Part shown: positions 1 to 7,839 of the stretch, in pieces | Position numbering within the stretch: the stretch's first letter is position 1 | How the letters are laid out: every line of letters starts with the position of its first letter | Assembly (NCBI GenBank): GCA_963731285.1 | Contig: CAVSUR010000014.1 | Location: forward strand, 310,001-374,000 | Length of the DNA: 64,000 nt | DNA from: CAVSUR01 sp963731285 | Lineage (GTDB): Bacteria > Actinomycetota > Actinomycetes > Streptosporangiales > Streptosporangiaceae | Reading direction: 5' to 3' | Notes under the pieces: generated by a model | Databases searched by the model: none | What the model was told of the DNA's origin: nothing | What the model saw: only the letters and a program-made list of their open reading frames with translations | Translations under genes and position numbers: made by a program

Positions 1-2
1 CG

Positions 3-995
3 GGCCTGCCCGGCCTGATGAACCGGGGGCGCCAGTCCGCGGTGCTGGACCTGAAGAGCCCGCTCGCCGTCGACGCGCTGCTGCGCCTGGCCGACACCGC
101 GGACGTGCTGCTGGAGGGGCTGCGGCCAGGGGTAACCGAGCGCCTCGGAGTCGGGCCGAAGGTCTGCCTGGACCGCAACCCGCGGCTGGTCTACGCCCGG
201 ATGACCGGCTGGGGCCAGGACGGGCCGCTGGCCGCCACGGCCGGGCACGACATCGGCTACATCGCCAGGACCGGAGCGCTGCACGCGCTCGGCCGGGCCG
301 GCGGGCCGCCGCAGTTCCCGGCCAACCTGCTCGGCGATTTCGGCGGCGGCGGGATGCTGATGGCCTTCGGCATCTGCGCGGCACTGGTCGAGCGGGCCTC
401 TTCCGGGCGGGGGCAGGTGGTGGACGCGGCGATCGTGGACGGCACGGCCTCGCTGCTGGCCATGCCGCTGATGCTGCTGGGGCAGGGGCGGTGGCGGGAC
501 GAGCGAGGGGTGAACCTGCTCGACGGCGGCGTGCCCTGGTACGACGTGTACCAGACCGCGGACGGTAAGTGGATGGCCGTCGGGGCGCTGGAACCGCAGT
601 TCTACGCCGCGCTGCTGGACGTCCTGGGCCTGCCGGACGCCCCCGACCGGGCCGACCCGGCCGGCTGGCCGCGGCTGCGGGAACTGTTCACGGCCAGATT
701 CGCCGAGCGGACCCGGGACGAGTGGGCGGCGGCGTTCGCCGGCCGCGAGGCGTGCGCCGAGCCGGTGCTATCCCTCGCCGAGGCCGCGGCGGACCCGCAT
801 CTGACCGCCCGCCAGACCTACCTGCAGGCCGATGGCGTGCTGCAGCCCGGGCCGGCCCCGCGGTTCTCGCGGACCCCCGGCCAGCTCAGGCTGCCCCCTT
901 CCGAGCCGGGTGCGCACACGGTCAGCGCGCTCACCGAGTGGGGCCTGGCCGATGCGGCCGAGCTGGTGGCCTCCGGCGCCGCCGTGCAGGCATGA
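3..995 (+). CDS. CoA-transferase family III protein, AMACR-like (5' end outside window)
   Basis: Family III (CaiB/BaiF) enzymes move CoA between acids or racemise 2-methylacyl-CoA thioesters. About 330 residues are visible, against roughly 360-400 usual, because the start lies upstream of the window; the frame is open from base 3 and the first internal ATG is within the conserved NRGRQSAVLDLK segment, so it is not the true start. The stretch HDIGYIARTGALHALGR, then NLLGDFGGGGML and GRGQVVDAAIVDGTASL, is typical of alpha-methylacyl-CoA racemases rather than formyl- or carnitine-CoA transferases. The Asp in AIVDG aligns with the catalytic Asp of the family. A role in branched-chain or bile-acid-type acyl-CoA oxidation is inferred from family only; the substrate is unknown. 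Confidence 0.85.
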   Translation, partial: GLPGLMNRGRQSAVLDLKSPLAVDALLRLADTADVLLEGLRPGVTERLGVGPKVCLDRNPRLVYARMTGWGQDGPLAATAGHDIGYIARTGALHALGRAGGPPQFPANLLGDFGGGGMLMAFGICAALVERASSGRGQVVDAAIVDGTASLLAMPLMLLGQGRWRDERGVNLLDGGVPWYDVYQTADGKWMAVGALEPQFYAALLDVLGLPDAPDRADPAGWPRLRELFTARFAERTRDEWAAAFAGREACAEPVLSLAEAAADPHLTARQTYLQADGVLQPGPAPRFSRTPGQLRLPPSEPGAHTVSALTEWGLADAAELVASGAAVQA

Positions 996-1084
996 GCCCG
1001 GGCCTGCCGCGGCCAGCGTCCCGCCCGGCGGGGCATACTGGCTGGATGGCCTAGCCGCCATGGCACACGCCGCAAGGAGCGGGC

Positions 1085-1156
1085 ATGGCCCCCGGGATCA
1101 CCGAACTGCTCGCCGCGCCGGCCGAGATCGCTATCCCGGACGTTCTGACCGGATGA
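1085..1156 (+). CDS. possible 23-aa small protein with a strong ribosome binding site
   Basis: An ATG is preceded by AAGGAGCGGGC, a near-ideal Shine-Dalgarno at good spacing, and opens a 23-codon frame beginning MAPGITELLAAPAEIAIPD that ends in TGA. It sits between the CoA-transferase and the YjbR gene. I do not recognise the peptide. It may be a real micro-protein, or the surviving first codons of a longer gene lost by deletion, as happened to several neighbours in this window. Confidence 0.35.
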   Translation: MAPGITELLAAPAEIAIPDVLTG

Positions 1157-1187
1157 CCGCCTGCCCGCGCGCGGGCAGAATGACGCC

Positions 1188-1574
1188 ATGGTCACCGCCG
1201 ATGACGTGCGCGCGATTGCCCTGTCACTGCCCCGCGCCTATGAGGCGCTGGTGCGCGACCGGGTCAAGTTCCGGGTCGGGCGGATCGTCTTCGTCGCGCT
1301 GTCGCAGGACGAGACCGTGATGGGATTCGGATACCCGAAGGAGGAGCGGGCGGCGCTCATCGCGAGCGAGCCGGGCAAGTTCCACCTGCCGGTCCCTTCC
1401 GACCTGCGCTACAACTGGGTGCGCGTGTGGCTAGCCGCGATCGACCACGACGAGCTGGCCGAACTCATCGTGGGCGGCTGGCGGATGTGCGTGCCGCAGA
1501 AGGTATGGGCGCAGTATCTGGCCGGCCAGCCCGCGCCCGCGCCGCGCGACGCCGGTGACCACGGCGCTGGGTGA
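1188..1574 (+). CDS. MmcQ/YjbR family protein
   Basis: A 128-residue protein of the MmcQ/YjbR family, small single-domain proteins with a CyaY-like fold often called DNA-binding; the cellular role is not settled. The N-terminal DVRAIALSLPRAYE, the central FVALSQDETVMGFGYPKEER and the C-terminal WRMCVPQKVW segments match the family, and the length is normal. The ATG is chosen because the family starts just before this first helix. The last six codons lie in a short 16-bp tandem repeat, so the extreme C-terminus may have been altered by repeat copying. Confidence 0.85.
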   Translation: MVTADDVRAIALSLPRAYEALVRDRVKFRVGRIVFVALSQDETVMGFGYPKEERAALIASEPGKFHLPVPSDLRYNWVRVWLAAIDHDELAELIVGGWRMCVPQKVWAQYLAGQPAPAPRDAGDHGAG

Positions 1575-1592
1575 CCACGGCTCTGGGTGACT
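1553..1592 (+). repeat. 16-bp tandem repeat at the 3' end of the yjbR gene
   Basis: The unit GTGACCACGGCKCTGG occurs twice in a row, followed by a partial third copy (GTGACTGCG). It spans the stop codon of the YjbR gene. It is a simple local duplication with no visible function. Confidence 0.6.
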
Positions 1593-1655
1593 GCGCTCGG
1601 ATGTGGTAGGACGGCGCCGTGGCACCCGCGGTGCGCCGTGCCGGAAGGAGGCACG

Positions 1656-1930
1656 ATGTCATCCCGCGACCTGCCGGTGGTGATCATCGGGGCCGGGGCG
1701 GGCGGGTTCACGCTGGCCCTGCTGCTGCGCCGCCGGGGCATCCCCGGAGGTCCTGGAGCAGTCGCCCGGGCTGCGCGAGGTCGGCGCCGCCGTCGCCCTG
1801 GCCGCCAACGGAACGCGCGTGCTGCGCTACCTGGGCCTGGGCGAGGGACTCGCCCGGCATCCGCCCGGCTCGTGCACCGGGACGGCCGGGGAGCAATGGA
1901 ACGCCGCGCCGCTGGCGGGTGACCCGCGGC
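1656..1930 (+). pseudogene. FAD-dependent monooxygenase, frameshifted N-terminal fragment
   Basis: An ATG after a good GGAAGGAG site opens MSSRDLPVVIIGAGAGGFT, the GxGxxG dinucleotide fold of aromatic-ring FAD monooxygenases (PHBH class). After the sequence RRRGIP the frame breaks. The continuation is in the next frame and reads EVLEQSPGLREVGAAVALA then NGTRVLRYLGLGEGLA, again typical of the family. The homology stops near base 1925, so about three quarters of a 380-400-residue enzyme is missing. Both a small indel and a large 3' deletion are needed to explain it. Downstream lies the 3' end of the opposing DUF6510 gene, which runs into this remnant. Confidence 0.75.
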
Positions 1931-2243
1931 CACGGCAGCGACGGTGACCAGGGCGCAGGCTGCTGAGCACCTGCGCCGCAGCACTGCTCAGCCGGCCTCT
2001 CAGCGCGGCCAGCCCGCGCAGGTCGACGCAGTTCATGCCGCGCCGCGTGATGATGACCATCAGCGTCGCGCCGCACTGGCGGCACCGGACCACGGCACCG
2101 GGAGCCTGCCGGTAGACGGCGTACTCGGCCACCTGGGCGCGCACTCCGCAGCCGGCGCAGGTGCCGACGGCGGTGGTCATCTCGGTTCCGAAGACCTCGC
2201 GGAGCAGACCGCCGATCGCGTTGCCGTCCAGTGCGTCCATCAT
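1827..2243 (-). CDS. DUF6510 family protein
   Basis: The N-terminal 85 or so residues (MDALDGNAIGGLLREVFGTE, then CAGCG and CRQCG zinc-ribbon-like cysteine pairs, then MNCVDLRGLAAL) match DUF6510, small actinobacterial proteins found next to sulfite-oxidase-like enzymes and ferredoxin reductases. The ATG overlaps the stop of the reductase gene by 4 nt, so it is the last gene of this operon. Known members end soon after the LRGL motif; here the frame continues about 50 codons into the antisense of the broken monooxygenase, so the C-terminal third is probably a by-product of the deletion at that junction. The function is unknown; the four Cys suggest metal binding. Confidence 0.75.
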   Translation of the reverse strand: MMDALDGNAIGGLLREVFGTEMTTAVGTCAGCGVRAQVAEYAVYRQAPGAVVRCRQCGATLMVIITRRGMNCVDLRGLAALRGRLSSAAAQVLSSLRPGHRRCRGRGSPASGAAFHCSPAVPVHEPGGCRASPSPRPR

Positions 2244-3046
2244 GGCCCTCCGGTTCCGCCGAAGCGCTCGGTCTTCACCCGGGCGGCCGGATAGCCCAGC
2301 CGGACCAGCCCGGCCGCGATGATCTCCACGAAGCTGGTCGGCCCGCAGACGAACGCCAGCGGGCCGCGGCCGGCAGGCCAGGCGACGTCGGCGAGCAGCG
2401 CGGCGTCCACCCGCCCGGCGTGACCAGTCCAGCCGGGCGGCTGCTGCCGGGTCAGCGCATAGCGCACCGTCACGCCGCCATCGCCATAGCGGTCGAGCTC
2501 CGCGCGGTAGATCAGCTCAGCCAGGGATCTGGCTGAGTACAGCAGCCGGGCGGCCCCTGCGGCGCCGCTGCGCTCTCGGTGCCGCAAGATCGACCGGAGC
2601 GGGACGATCCCCGATCCGCCCGCTATCAGCAGCAGCGGGCTGTCGTCACCGGCATCCCAGACGAAGTATCCGCCGATCGGGCCGCGCAGCGCCAGCTGGT
2701 CACCCGGCCGCAGCTCCTCGGTCAGGTACGGCGAGACCTCGCCGTCCGCCAGCCGCTCCACGGTAATCGCGACCGGCTCGCCGGGCGCCGAGGCGATCGA
2801 GTAGGACCGCTCCGCGGTATAGCCGTCCTCGGCGGTCAGCCGGACGTCCAGGTGCTGCCCGGCGCGGTGACCGGCCCAGTGCGGCACCGACAGCGCAATC
2901 GTGCGGACCGAGGGAGTCTCGTCGGTCACCGGGCCGACGGTGACGGTCTGCCAGCCCAGGCGGCCGTGCCCAGGCGGCTGGCCGGCCCCGCCGGGCGGCG
3001 ACGCTGGTGCGGGCCGGGCCGGTGCCGGGCGAGCGGACCCGCTCAT
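2240..3046 (-). CDS. ferredoxin-NADP+ reductase-type FAD-binding oxidoreductase
   Basis: A 268-residue FNR-superfamily flavoprotein that passes electrons between NAD(P)H and a redox partner. After a Pro/Ala-rich N-terminal tail of about 25 residues come the FAD-binding beta barrel with RSYSIASAP (FAD phosphate motif, near residue 80), the YLTEEL segment, then the NAD-binding domain with LLLIAGGSGIVPL and the C-terminal FVCGPTSFVE. There is no iron-sulfur domain. ATGA overlaps couple it to the peroxidase before it and DUF6510 after it. The operon order suggests it reduces, or takes electrons from, the sulfite-oxidase-like molybdoenzyme. Confidence 0.88.
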   Translation of the reverse strand: MSGSARPAPARPAPASPPGGAGQPPGHGRLGWQTVTVGPVTDETPSVRTIALSVPHWAGHRAGQHLDVRLTAEDGYTAERSYSIASAPGEPVAITVERLADGEVSPYLTEELRPGDQLALRGPIGGYFVWDAGDDSPLLLIAGGSGIVPLRSILRHRERSGAAGAARLLYSARSLAELIYRAELDRYGDGGVTVRYALTRQQPPGWTGHAGRVDAALLADVAWPAGRGPLAFVCGPTSFVEIIAAGLVRLGYPAARVKTERFGGTGGP

Positions 3047-3885
3047 GGTCCGGTGCTGCCTTTCAGCCCGCCGATCCCGAGCGAGCCGTCGCGCGCGCTG
3101 AATGGCGAGCTGCTCGCCTTCGGCGGATCCGGCAGGTCGTCGAGGAACCCGGCGGCGGGGGCGAAGAACAGCCCGCCGGTGACGGCGGTGGAGAAGTCCA
3201 GGATCCGGTCGTAGTTGCCCGGCGGGCTGCCGATGAACATATTGGCCAGCATCTGCTCGGTCACCGCGGGAGTCGCCGCGTAGGCGATGTAGTAGGTGCC
3301 GTACTCGCCCCGGCCGGGCGCGCCGAAGGGCATGTTGGCCCGCAGGATCTGCTGCTGCCCGCCGCCGGGATCGGCGTCCCCTACCAGCGCCGCCGCGATC
3401 GCCGCCAGGCCGTCGGGATTCTCGGTCCCGTCGACGAAGCCCATCAGGTCACGCTGATCGAAGTACCGGAATCCCTGCGCCTCGTCGCGCACAGTGACCA
3501 GGCCGGCCAGCCTGTTCAGCACCTGGGCGGCGAACTCGAAGCACAGGTCCAGCCGGCTGGCCTTGATGTGGAACAGCAGGTCGCCGGGCGTGGCCACGGC
3601 ACGATGCCGGTCACCTGACAGCTCGGGGAACGGATGCAGCTCGGCCGGGCGCGGGCCGCCGGACAGGCGGTCCCACGCGGCCGACCCGATCCCGGCCACG
3701 CAGGCCGGCCTTCCCTCCGGGATCCGGAACCCGACCGAGCGCTGCAGCCCCGCCAGGTCGGCCAGCAGCTCCCGCACCGCGCTCTCGCCGCCGGGATTCA
3801 CCGTCATCACCAGGAAGATCGCCGCGGCGGCCAGCAGCTCCCGCACCGGCTGCGACGTCAGCGCCAGGTCCGCGCCGCCGGCCAT
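3043..3885 (-). CDS. Dyp-type peroxidase with an internal deletion that removes the heme-ligand region
   Basis: Dye-decolourising peroxidases are heme enzymes that oxidise phenolics and dyes with H2O2. This one keeps the ferredoxin-like N-terminus (AAIFLVMTVNPGGESAVREL), GFRYFDQRDLMGFVDGTEN with the distal Asp of the GxxDG motif, ILRANMPFG with the conserved Arg and Asn, and the C-terminal NMFIGSPPGNYDRILDFST. About 60 residues that normally lie between VGDADP and ILR are missing in frame, and that segment carries the proximal His that binds heme iron. The protein is therefore about 280 residues instead of about 340. It may be inactive. The start at MAGGADL lies 4 nt after the preceding stop; an upstream ATG 18 nt earlier is possible. 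Confidence 0.8.
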   Translation of the reverse strand: MAGGADLALTSQPVRELLAAAAIFLVMTVNPGGESAVRELLADLAGLQRSVGFRIPEGRPACVAGIGSAAWDRLSGGPRPAELHPFPELSGDRHRAVATPGDLLFHIKASRLDLCFEFAAQVLNRLAGLVTVRDEAQGFRYFDQRDLMGFVDGTENPDGLAAIAAALVGDADPGGGQQQILRANMPFGAPGRGEYGTYYIAYAATPAVTEQMLANMFIGSPPGNYDRILDFSTAVTGGLFFAPAAGFLDDLPDPPKASSSPFSARDGSLGIGGLKGSTGP

Positions 3886-3889
3886 CGGC

Positions 3890-4498
3890 TCAGTCGCCGG
3901 CATACCGCTGCTCGCGCCACGGATCCCCGTACATGTGATAGCCGTAGGTCTCCCAGAAGCCCGGCTCGTCGGCGTCCAGCAGTTCCAGGCCGCGGACCCA
4001 CTTGGCGCTCTTCCAGAAGTACAGGTGCGGCACCAGCAGCCGGGCCGGGCCGCCGTGCTCGGGATCCAGCGGTGCGCCGCCGTAGCCGAACGCCAGCCAG
4101 GCCCGGCCGCCGGTGACGTCCGCCAGCGGCAAATTGGTCGTATAGCCGCCGTCGCAGAACGCCAGCACGTACCCGGCGTCATGCTGTACCTGGCCCAGCA
4201 GCGTATCCACTGGCACCGCCTCCCAGACGGTGTCCAGCTTCGACCAGCGGGTCACGCAGTGAATGTCCGCGGTGACCTGCTCGGCTGGGAGCGCGCGCAT
4301 CTCCTGCCAGGTCCACGACTTGCGCGTCTGACCGCCCTGCCGGATGGAGAAGGACCAGTCATCGAGCCTGCGGCGCGGTGTCGGGCCGGCCGACAGCACC
4401 GGAAAGTCCTCCGTCACGTACTGGCCGGGCGGCACCCGGCCCGGGTCTTCGGCCCGGCTGCGGCGCCGCCGGTGAAATCCGCGGTTGATTGCGCTCAT
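3890..4498 (-). CDS. sulfite-oxidase-like molybdopterin oxidoreductase
   Basis: A single-domain molybdenum enzyme of the sulfite oxidase/YedY (MsrP) fold, about 202 residues from the ATG at MSAINRGFHRRR. The Mo-binding Cys is in TADIHCVTRWSKLD (about residue 90), followed by PVDTLL and the family signature GGYTTNLPLADVTGG, with a C-terminal WREQRYAGD. It lacks the dimerisation domain of classical sulfite oxidases. It heads an operon with a peroxidase, a ferredoxin reductase and DUF6510. The true substrate is unknown. The longer frame upstream (from MTATRRS) is less likely because homologues start near NRGF. Confidence 0.88.
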   Translation of the reverse strand: MSAINRGFHRRRRSRAEDPGRVPPGQYVTEDFPVLSAGPTPRRRLDDWSFSIRQGGQTRKSWTWQEMRALPAEQVTADIHCVTRWSKLDTVWEAVPVDTLLGQVQHDAGYVLAFCDGGYTTNLPLADVTGGRAWLAFGYGGAPLDPEHGGPARLLVPHLYFWKSAKWVRGLELLDADEPGFWETYGYHMYGDPWREQRYAGD

Positions 4499-4634
4499 GG
4501 CGGTCCGATTCTCGCATTCGCGGTCCGTGGCGGTCGACCTCCGGGTGGCGGTCACCCGGACTGCCGCCAGGGCGCGCGCTTGCGGATGAGCTCGGGTGCC
4601 ATGCGGGCGCGGAACCCTGGCCAGGGCGGCGCGC

Positions 4635-4952
4635 TCAAACGTACAGATGCCGGGTGACGACTCCGCTGGCTATGTCCCGCCCGCGCCACAGACTGAAGCT
4701 CTCGCCGACATCGAGGTAGTCGCGGGGGTGCTCGCCGCGGACCACGATGGTCACCACCAGGTCGGTTGCTGGCAGCCATTCCGAGCCGTCACCATAACTG
4801 GTGACCAGGGCGGGGAAGAAGATCGACCCTTCACTGTCGTGCTGCACGGCCCGGACCAGGGCGCGCTGCGTGCGGCCCGTGGCGACCGCCGAGGTGTCGT
4901 GCTCGTCGGCCGGGCCGAGCTTCAGCAGAGCCTGGAATTTGTATTGCTCCAT
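4635..4952 (-). CDS. hypothetical protein of 105 residues
   Basis: The frame from MEQYKFQALLKLGPADEH to SGVVTRHLYV has a GGGAG site nine bases before the ATG and typical GC-rich codon use. The sequence alternates beta-like segments (FFPALVTS, TDLVVTIVV) and ends with GESFSLWRGRDIASG, reminiscent of the small barrel at the C-terminus of EF-Tu-type factors. I cannot name a family or a function. Two palindromic sites lie 80 and 175 nt upstream of the start, so the gene is probably regulated by a dimeric repressor. Confidence 0.6.
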   Translation of the reverse strand: MEQYKFQALLKLGPADEHDTSAVATGRTQRALVRAVQHDSEGSIFFPALVTSYGDGSEWLPATDLVVTIVVRGEHPRDYLDVGESFSLWRGRDIASGVVTRHLYV

Positions 4953-5032
4953 CGTCCGTGCTCCCGCGTTCCTGGCCGGGGAGGCCGCGAACGGCGGTGC
5001 TTTCGGCGCCGCGGCCCCCCGAAGCGAGTTAT

Positions 5033-5045
5033 ATCGTAACACGAT
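5033..5045. promoter_or_regulatory. palindromic operator candidate, site 1
   Basis: ATCGTAACACGAT is a perfect inverted repeat (ATCGT, 3-nt spacer, ACGAT) in an unusually AT-rich patch (GTTATATCGTAACACGATCT) upstream of the minus-strand 105-residue gene. A second site of the same ATCGTnnnACGAT form lies 95 bp away. It is likely bound by a dimeric repressor; which one is not known. Confidence 0.5.
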
Positions 5046-5127
5046 CTTAGGCGCTTTTCTGGCGGTCCGTGCGCCCGGGGCAGCCACCGCGAGCAGTGCC
5101 AGCGCCCGGGCTGCCGGGCGTTACTTT

Positions 5128-5140
5128 GTCGTGTCACGAT
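5128..5140. promoter_or_regulatory. palindromic operator candidate, site 2
   Basis: GTCGTGTCACGAT repeats the half-site pattern of the site 95 bp to the left (nTCGTnnnACGAT). It is framed by TTAC and GTAA, which extends the dyad, and by two exact direct copies of CTGCCGGGCG at 5111 and 5151. It could serve the minus gene, the plus-strand CsbD-like remnant, or both. Confidence 0.5.
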
Positions 5141-5382
5141 GTAATGTAAGCTGCCGGGCGGATCAGCCCGGGGACCTGGCCGGCTTGCCCGGCAGGCTGC
5201 CAGGTGGCGGGCGGCCGGAAATGACCGGAGGATCGGGGGCCTGACTTACGTGCAGCACCAGCTGCTGGTCGCTCGCGCTGGCGACGGCAGGAGACACGGC
5301 GCCATCCTCGGAACCCGCAGTCCGCAGCGAGCCCGGGCGGCCAGCCGCCGGGACTGATCCCGCGACCGGCCGCGGGGCTGAC

Positions 5383-5547
5383 CTGGACCAGGCAAGGAAC
5401 GCCGCCGAGGATCTGGCCGGCAAGCTCAAAGCGGCGATCGGCCGGGCCGCCGGTCACCGGGAGAGGACGGCCGAGGGCCGCGCCGATCAGGTCAGCGCAG
5501 AGCTGAAGCAGCCCGGCCAGAAGGTCACCGATGCCCTCAGGAAGTGA
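5383..5547 (+). pseudogene. CsbD-like stress protein remnant lacking a start codon
   Basis: The frame encodes LDQARNAAEDLAGKLKAAIG, then EGRADQVSAELKQPGQKVTDALRK and a TGA. The EGRADQ...ELKQxGxKVxDA pattern is that of the CsbD family of small stress proteins (about 60 residues). No ATG, GTG or TTG occurs in frame upstream before a stop, so it looks like a fragment whose 5' end has been lost or shifted. The call rests on the short C-terminal pattern only. Confidence 0.4.
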
Positions 5548-5747
5548 CCGTCGGCCCCGGTCCGCGATCAGTCCTGATCCCATGTCGCGCTGACCCTCCG
5601 CCCGAGCGGCCGAAACGGTCCGCCCGGGCCGGCCCGGCGCGCTGCGCGCTCGCGCCGCGCTGGCGGGCCGGCCCGAGCGCGGGGATCATGGGCCTGGGAT
5701 GCGGCGGCCGGGGCCGGCCGCCGGGCGCGGGGAGGGCGGGTGGACCG

Positions 5748-6443
5748 TTGGCAGCGACGGTGCTGCTGGTAGAAGACGAGCGCAAGCTGCGGGAGCTGGT
5801 GCGCGCCTACCTGGAGCGGGCCGGCTTCGCGGTGCTGTCCACCGGATCGGGCGCCGAGGCGATCACGCTGGCGGCCTCGGTAGCGGTGGACCTCGTGGTG
5901 CTGGATCTGGGCCTGCCCGACGTGCCCGGCGAGACGGTCGCCCGCGAGCTGCGCGCCGCCGGGCCGGTGCCGATCTTGATGCTGACCGCCAGGAGCAGCG
6001 AGGAAGATCGGATCGCCGGACTGGAGCTGGGCGCCGACGACTACGTGACCAAGCCGTTCAGCCCGCGCGAACTGGTCCTCCGGGTGCAGGCGATCCTGCG
6101 CCGCGGCGCGCCGCCCGCCGGGCCGGGCCCGGCGGGCTACGGCGGCGGCGTGCTGGTGATCGACCAGCCGCGGCGGCAGGTGACGGTCCGCGGCGCCGCG
6201 GCCGATCTCACCCCGACCGAGTGGGGGATCCTGGTGGCGCTAGCAGCCGTGCCGGGCCGGGTCTACTCGCGGTTCGAGCTGATCAACCGGGTGCGAGGGT
6301 ATGAGTTCGAGGGTTATGAGCGCACCGTGGACTCGCACGTCAAGAACCTGCGCCGCAAGCTGGAGGAAGATCCGCGACGCCCGCGGATCATCCAGACCGT
6401 CCTCGGCGGCGGGTACCGGCTCGACCTGGCCCGCGATGACTGA
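5748..6443 (+). CDS. OmpR/PhoB-family response regulator
   Basis: A two-domain DNA-binding response regulator. The receiver domain begins AATVLLVEDERKL with the acidic pair E9-D10; the phospho-acceptor is D53 in VVLDLGLPD, with the LTAR threonine and KPF lysine in place. The winged-helix domain (residues about 130-230) shows LTPTEWGILVALA, RVRGYEFEGYERTVDSHVKNLR and ILGGGYRL-type ends. The TTG start is chosen because it directly precedes the receiver; GC-rich purine tracts precede it. An ATG 60 nt upstream in frame is an alternative. The last codons overlap the kinase gene by 8 nt, so the two are co-translated and cognate. Confidence 0.9.
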   Translation: MAATVLLVEDERKLRELVRAYLERAGFAVLSTGSGAEAITLAASVAVDLVVLDLGLPDVPGETVARELRAAGPVPILMLTARSSEEDRIAGLELGADDYVTKPFSPRELVLRVQAILRRGAPPAGPGPAGYGGGVLVIDQPRRQVTVRGAAADLTPTEWGILVALAAVPGRVYSRFELINRVRGYEFEGYERTVDSHVKNLRRKLEEDPRRPRIIQTVLGGGYRLDLARDD

Positions 6444-7830
6444 CCGGGCCGGGACGCCTCCCGGCCCGTCCGGCCCGGCCACGTCCGGCATGCAGGCCGG
6501 GTCGCTCGCGCTGCGGCTGGCGCTGGCGTTCGTCACCGTCGCCCTGGCCGCCGTTGCCCTGCTCGCCGGGCTGACCGCCGCCTTCGCCGCGGCCGATGTC
6601 TCGCACCTGGCCAGCTCGCAGCGCGCCCAGCTCACCAGGGCCATCGCGGTGGCGGCCGGCGCCGTCTGGGAGCGCAATCACCGCTGGGCAGGCGCCGACC
6701 TGTCACCGGTCCTGGATCTGGCCGCGCGGGCGGGTGCCGACGTGCAGATCCGGGACCGGACCGGGCAATTGGTGGCGTCCTCGCCGGGCTTCGCCGCGCA
6801 GGCGGCAGACCCCCGTTTCACCACGCCGATCGTGGTCGGCGGCGGCCGGGCCGGGGTGGCCGAGGCCAGGTTCACCGGGCAGGGCCTGTCCGGTGCCGAC
6901 CAGGCCCTGCAGACCGCGCTGCTGCGGGCCATCGCCGGGGCCGCCGGGCTGGCCGCACTGCTCGCGCTGGCGGCCGGGCTCGCTGCCGCCCGGCGGATCA
7001 CCCGGCCGGTCGGGCGGCTGATCATCACGGCCCGGGCGATGGGAGCAGGGGATCGGAACGCCCGGGTCGGGCCGGTCGCGGCGCCGGCCGAGCTGACCGA
7101 GCTGGCCGCCGCGTTCGACCAGATGGCCGCCGCACTGGAACGCCAGGAACAGCTGCGCCGCGACATGGTCGCTGATGTCGCGCACGAACTGCGCACCCCG
7201 GTCGCGGTCCTGCAGGCCGGCCACGAGGCGCTGCTGGACGGCGTGGCCGAGCCCACCCCGGCCTATCTCACCTCCCTGCGCGATGAGGTGCTGCGGCTGG
7301 CCCGGATGGTCAGCGACCTGCAGACGCTTGCCGAGGCCGATGCCGCCGCCTTGCACCTGACACTGCGCCCCGCCGATCTGGCCGGCATCGCCGCCGCCGC
7401 CGCCGGCCGCCTGGCCGCTCGGTTCGAGGCCGCCGGGATAACCCTGGAACAGCAGCTGACCACCGTCCAGGTCCTGGCCGACGCCGGGCGAGTGCACCAG
7501 ATCATCATCAACCTGCTCACCAACGCGCTGAAGTTCACGCCCGCCGGAGGCCGGGTCACCATCAGCACCGGGCCCGCTGACGGCCGGGCCGTGCTGCGGG
7601 TCACCGACACCGGCTCCGGCATCCCCGCCGACGAGCTGCCGCGCATCTTCGACCGGTTCTGGCGCGGCAGGCAGGCAGCGCGCACCTCAGGCAGCGGCAT
7701 CGGCCTCGCGATGGCCGCCGGACTGGCCCGCGCCCACAGCGGCGAGCTGGCCGCCGCCAGCACCGAGGGCCATGGCACGCGGCTGACGCTCACTTTTCCG
7801 CTCGCCGGTCGGCCCGGGCGGCTGGACTAG
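6436..7830 (+). CDS. HAMP-containing sensor histidine kinase
   Basis: A 464-residue membrane sensor kinase, partner of the overlapping response regulator. It has a first membrane helix (residues about 22-55), an extracytoplasmic loop of about 105 residues with no recognised ligand domain, a second helix (about 160-180, very Ala/Leu-rich), and a HAMP linker with RRITRPVGRL. The phospho-accepting H250 lies in DVAHELRTPVAVL. The ATPase domain has the N-box NLLTNALKF and G-boxes DTGSGIP and GSGIGLAM. The signal is unknown. An antiporter gene follows 9 nt after the stop and may be its target or co-transcribed. Confidence 0.92.
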   Translation: MTDRAGTPPGPSGPATSGMQAGSLALRLALAFVTVALAAVALLAGLTAAFAAADVSHLASSQRAQLTRAIAVAAGAVWERNHRWAGADLSPVLDLAARAGADVQIRDRTGQLVASSPGFAAQAADPRFTTPIVVGGGRAGVAEARFTGQGLSGADQALQTALLRAIAGAAGLAALLALAAGLAAARRITRPVGRLIITARAMGAGDRNARVGPVAAPAELTELAAAFDQMAAALERQEQLRRDMVADVAHELRTPVAVLQAGHEALLDGVAEPTPAYLTSLRDEVLRLARMVSDLQTLAEADAAALHLTLRPADLAGIAAAAAGRLAARFEAAGITLEQQLTTVQVLADAGRVHQIIINLLTNALKFTPAGGRVTISTGPADGRAVLRVTDTGSGIPADELPRIFDRFWRGRQAARTSGSGIGLAMAAGLARAHSGELAAASTEGHGTRLTLTFPLAGRPGRLD

Positions 7831-7839
7831 GAGGCGGCC

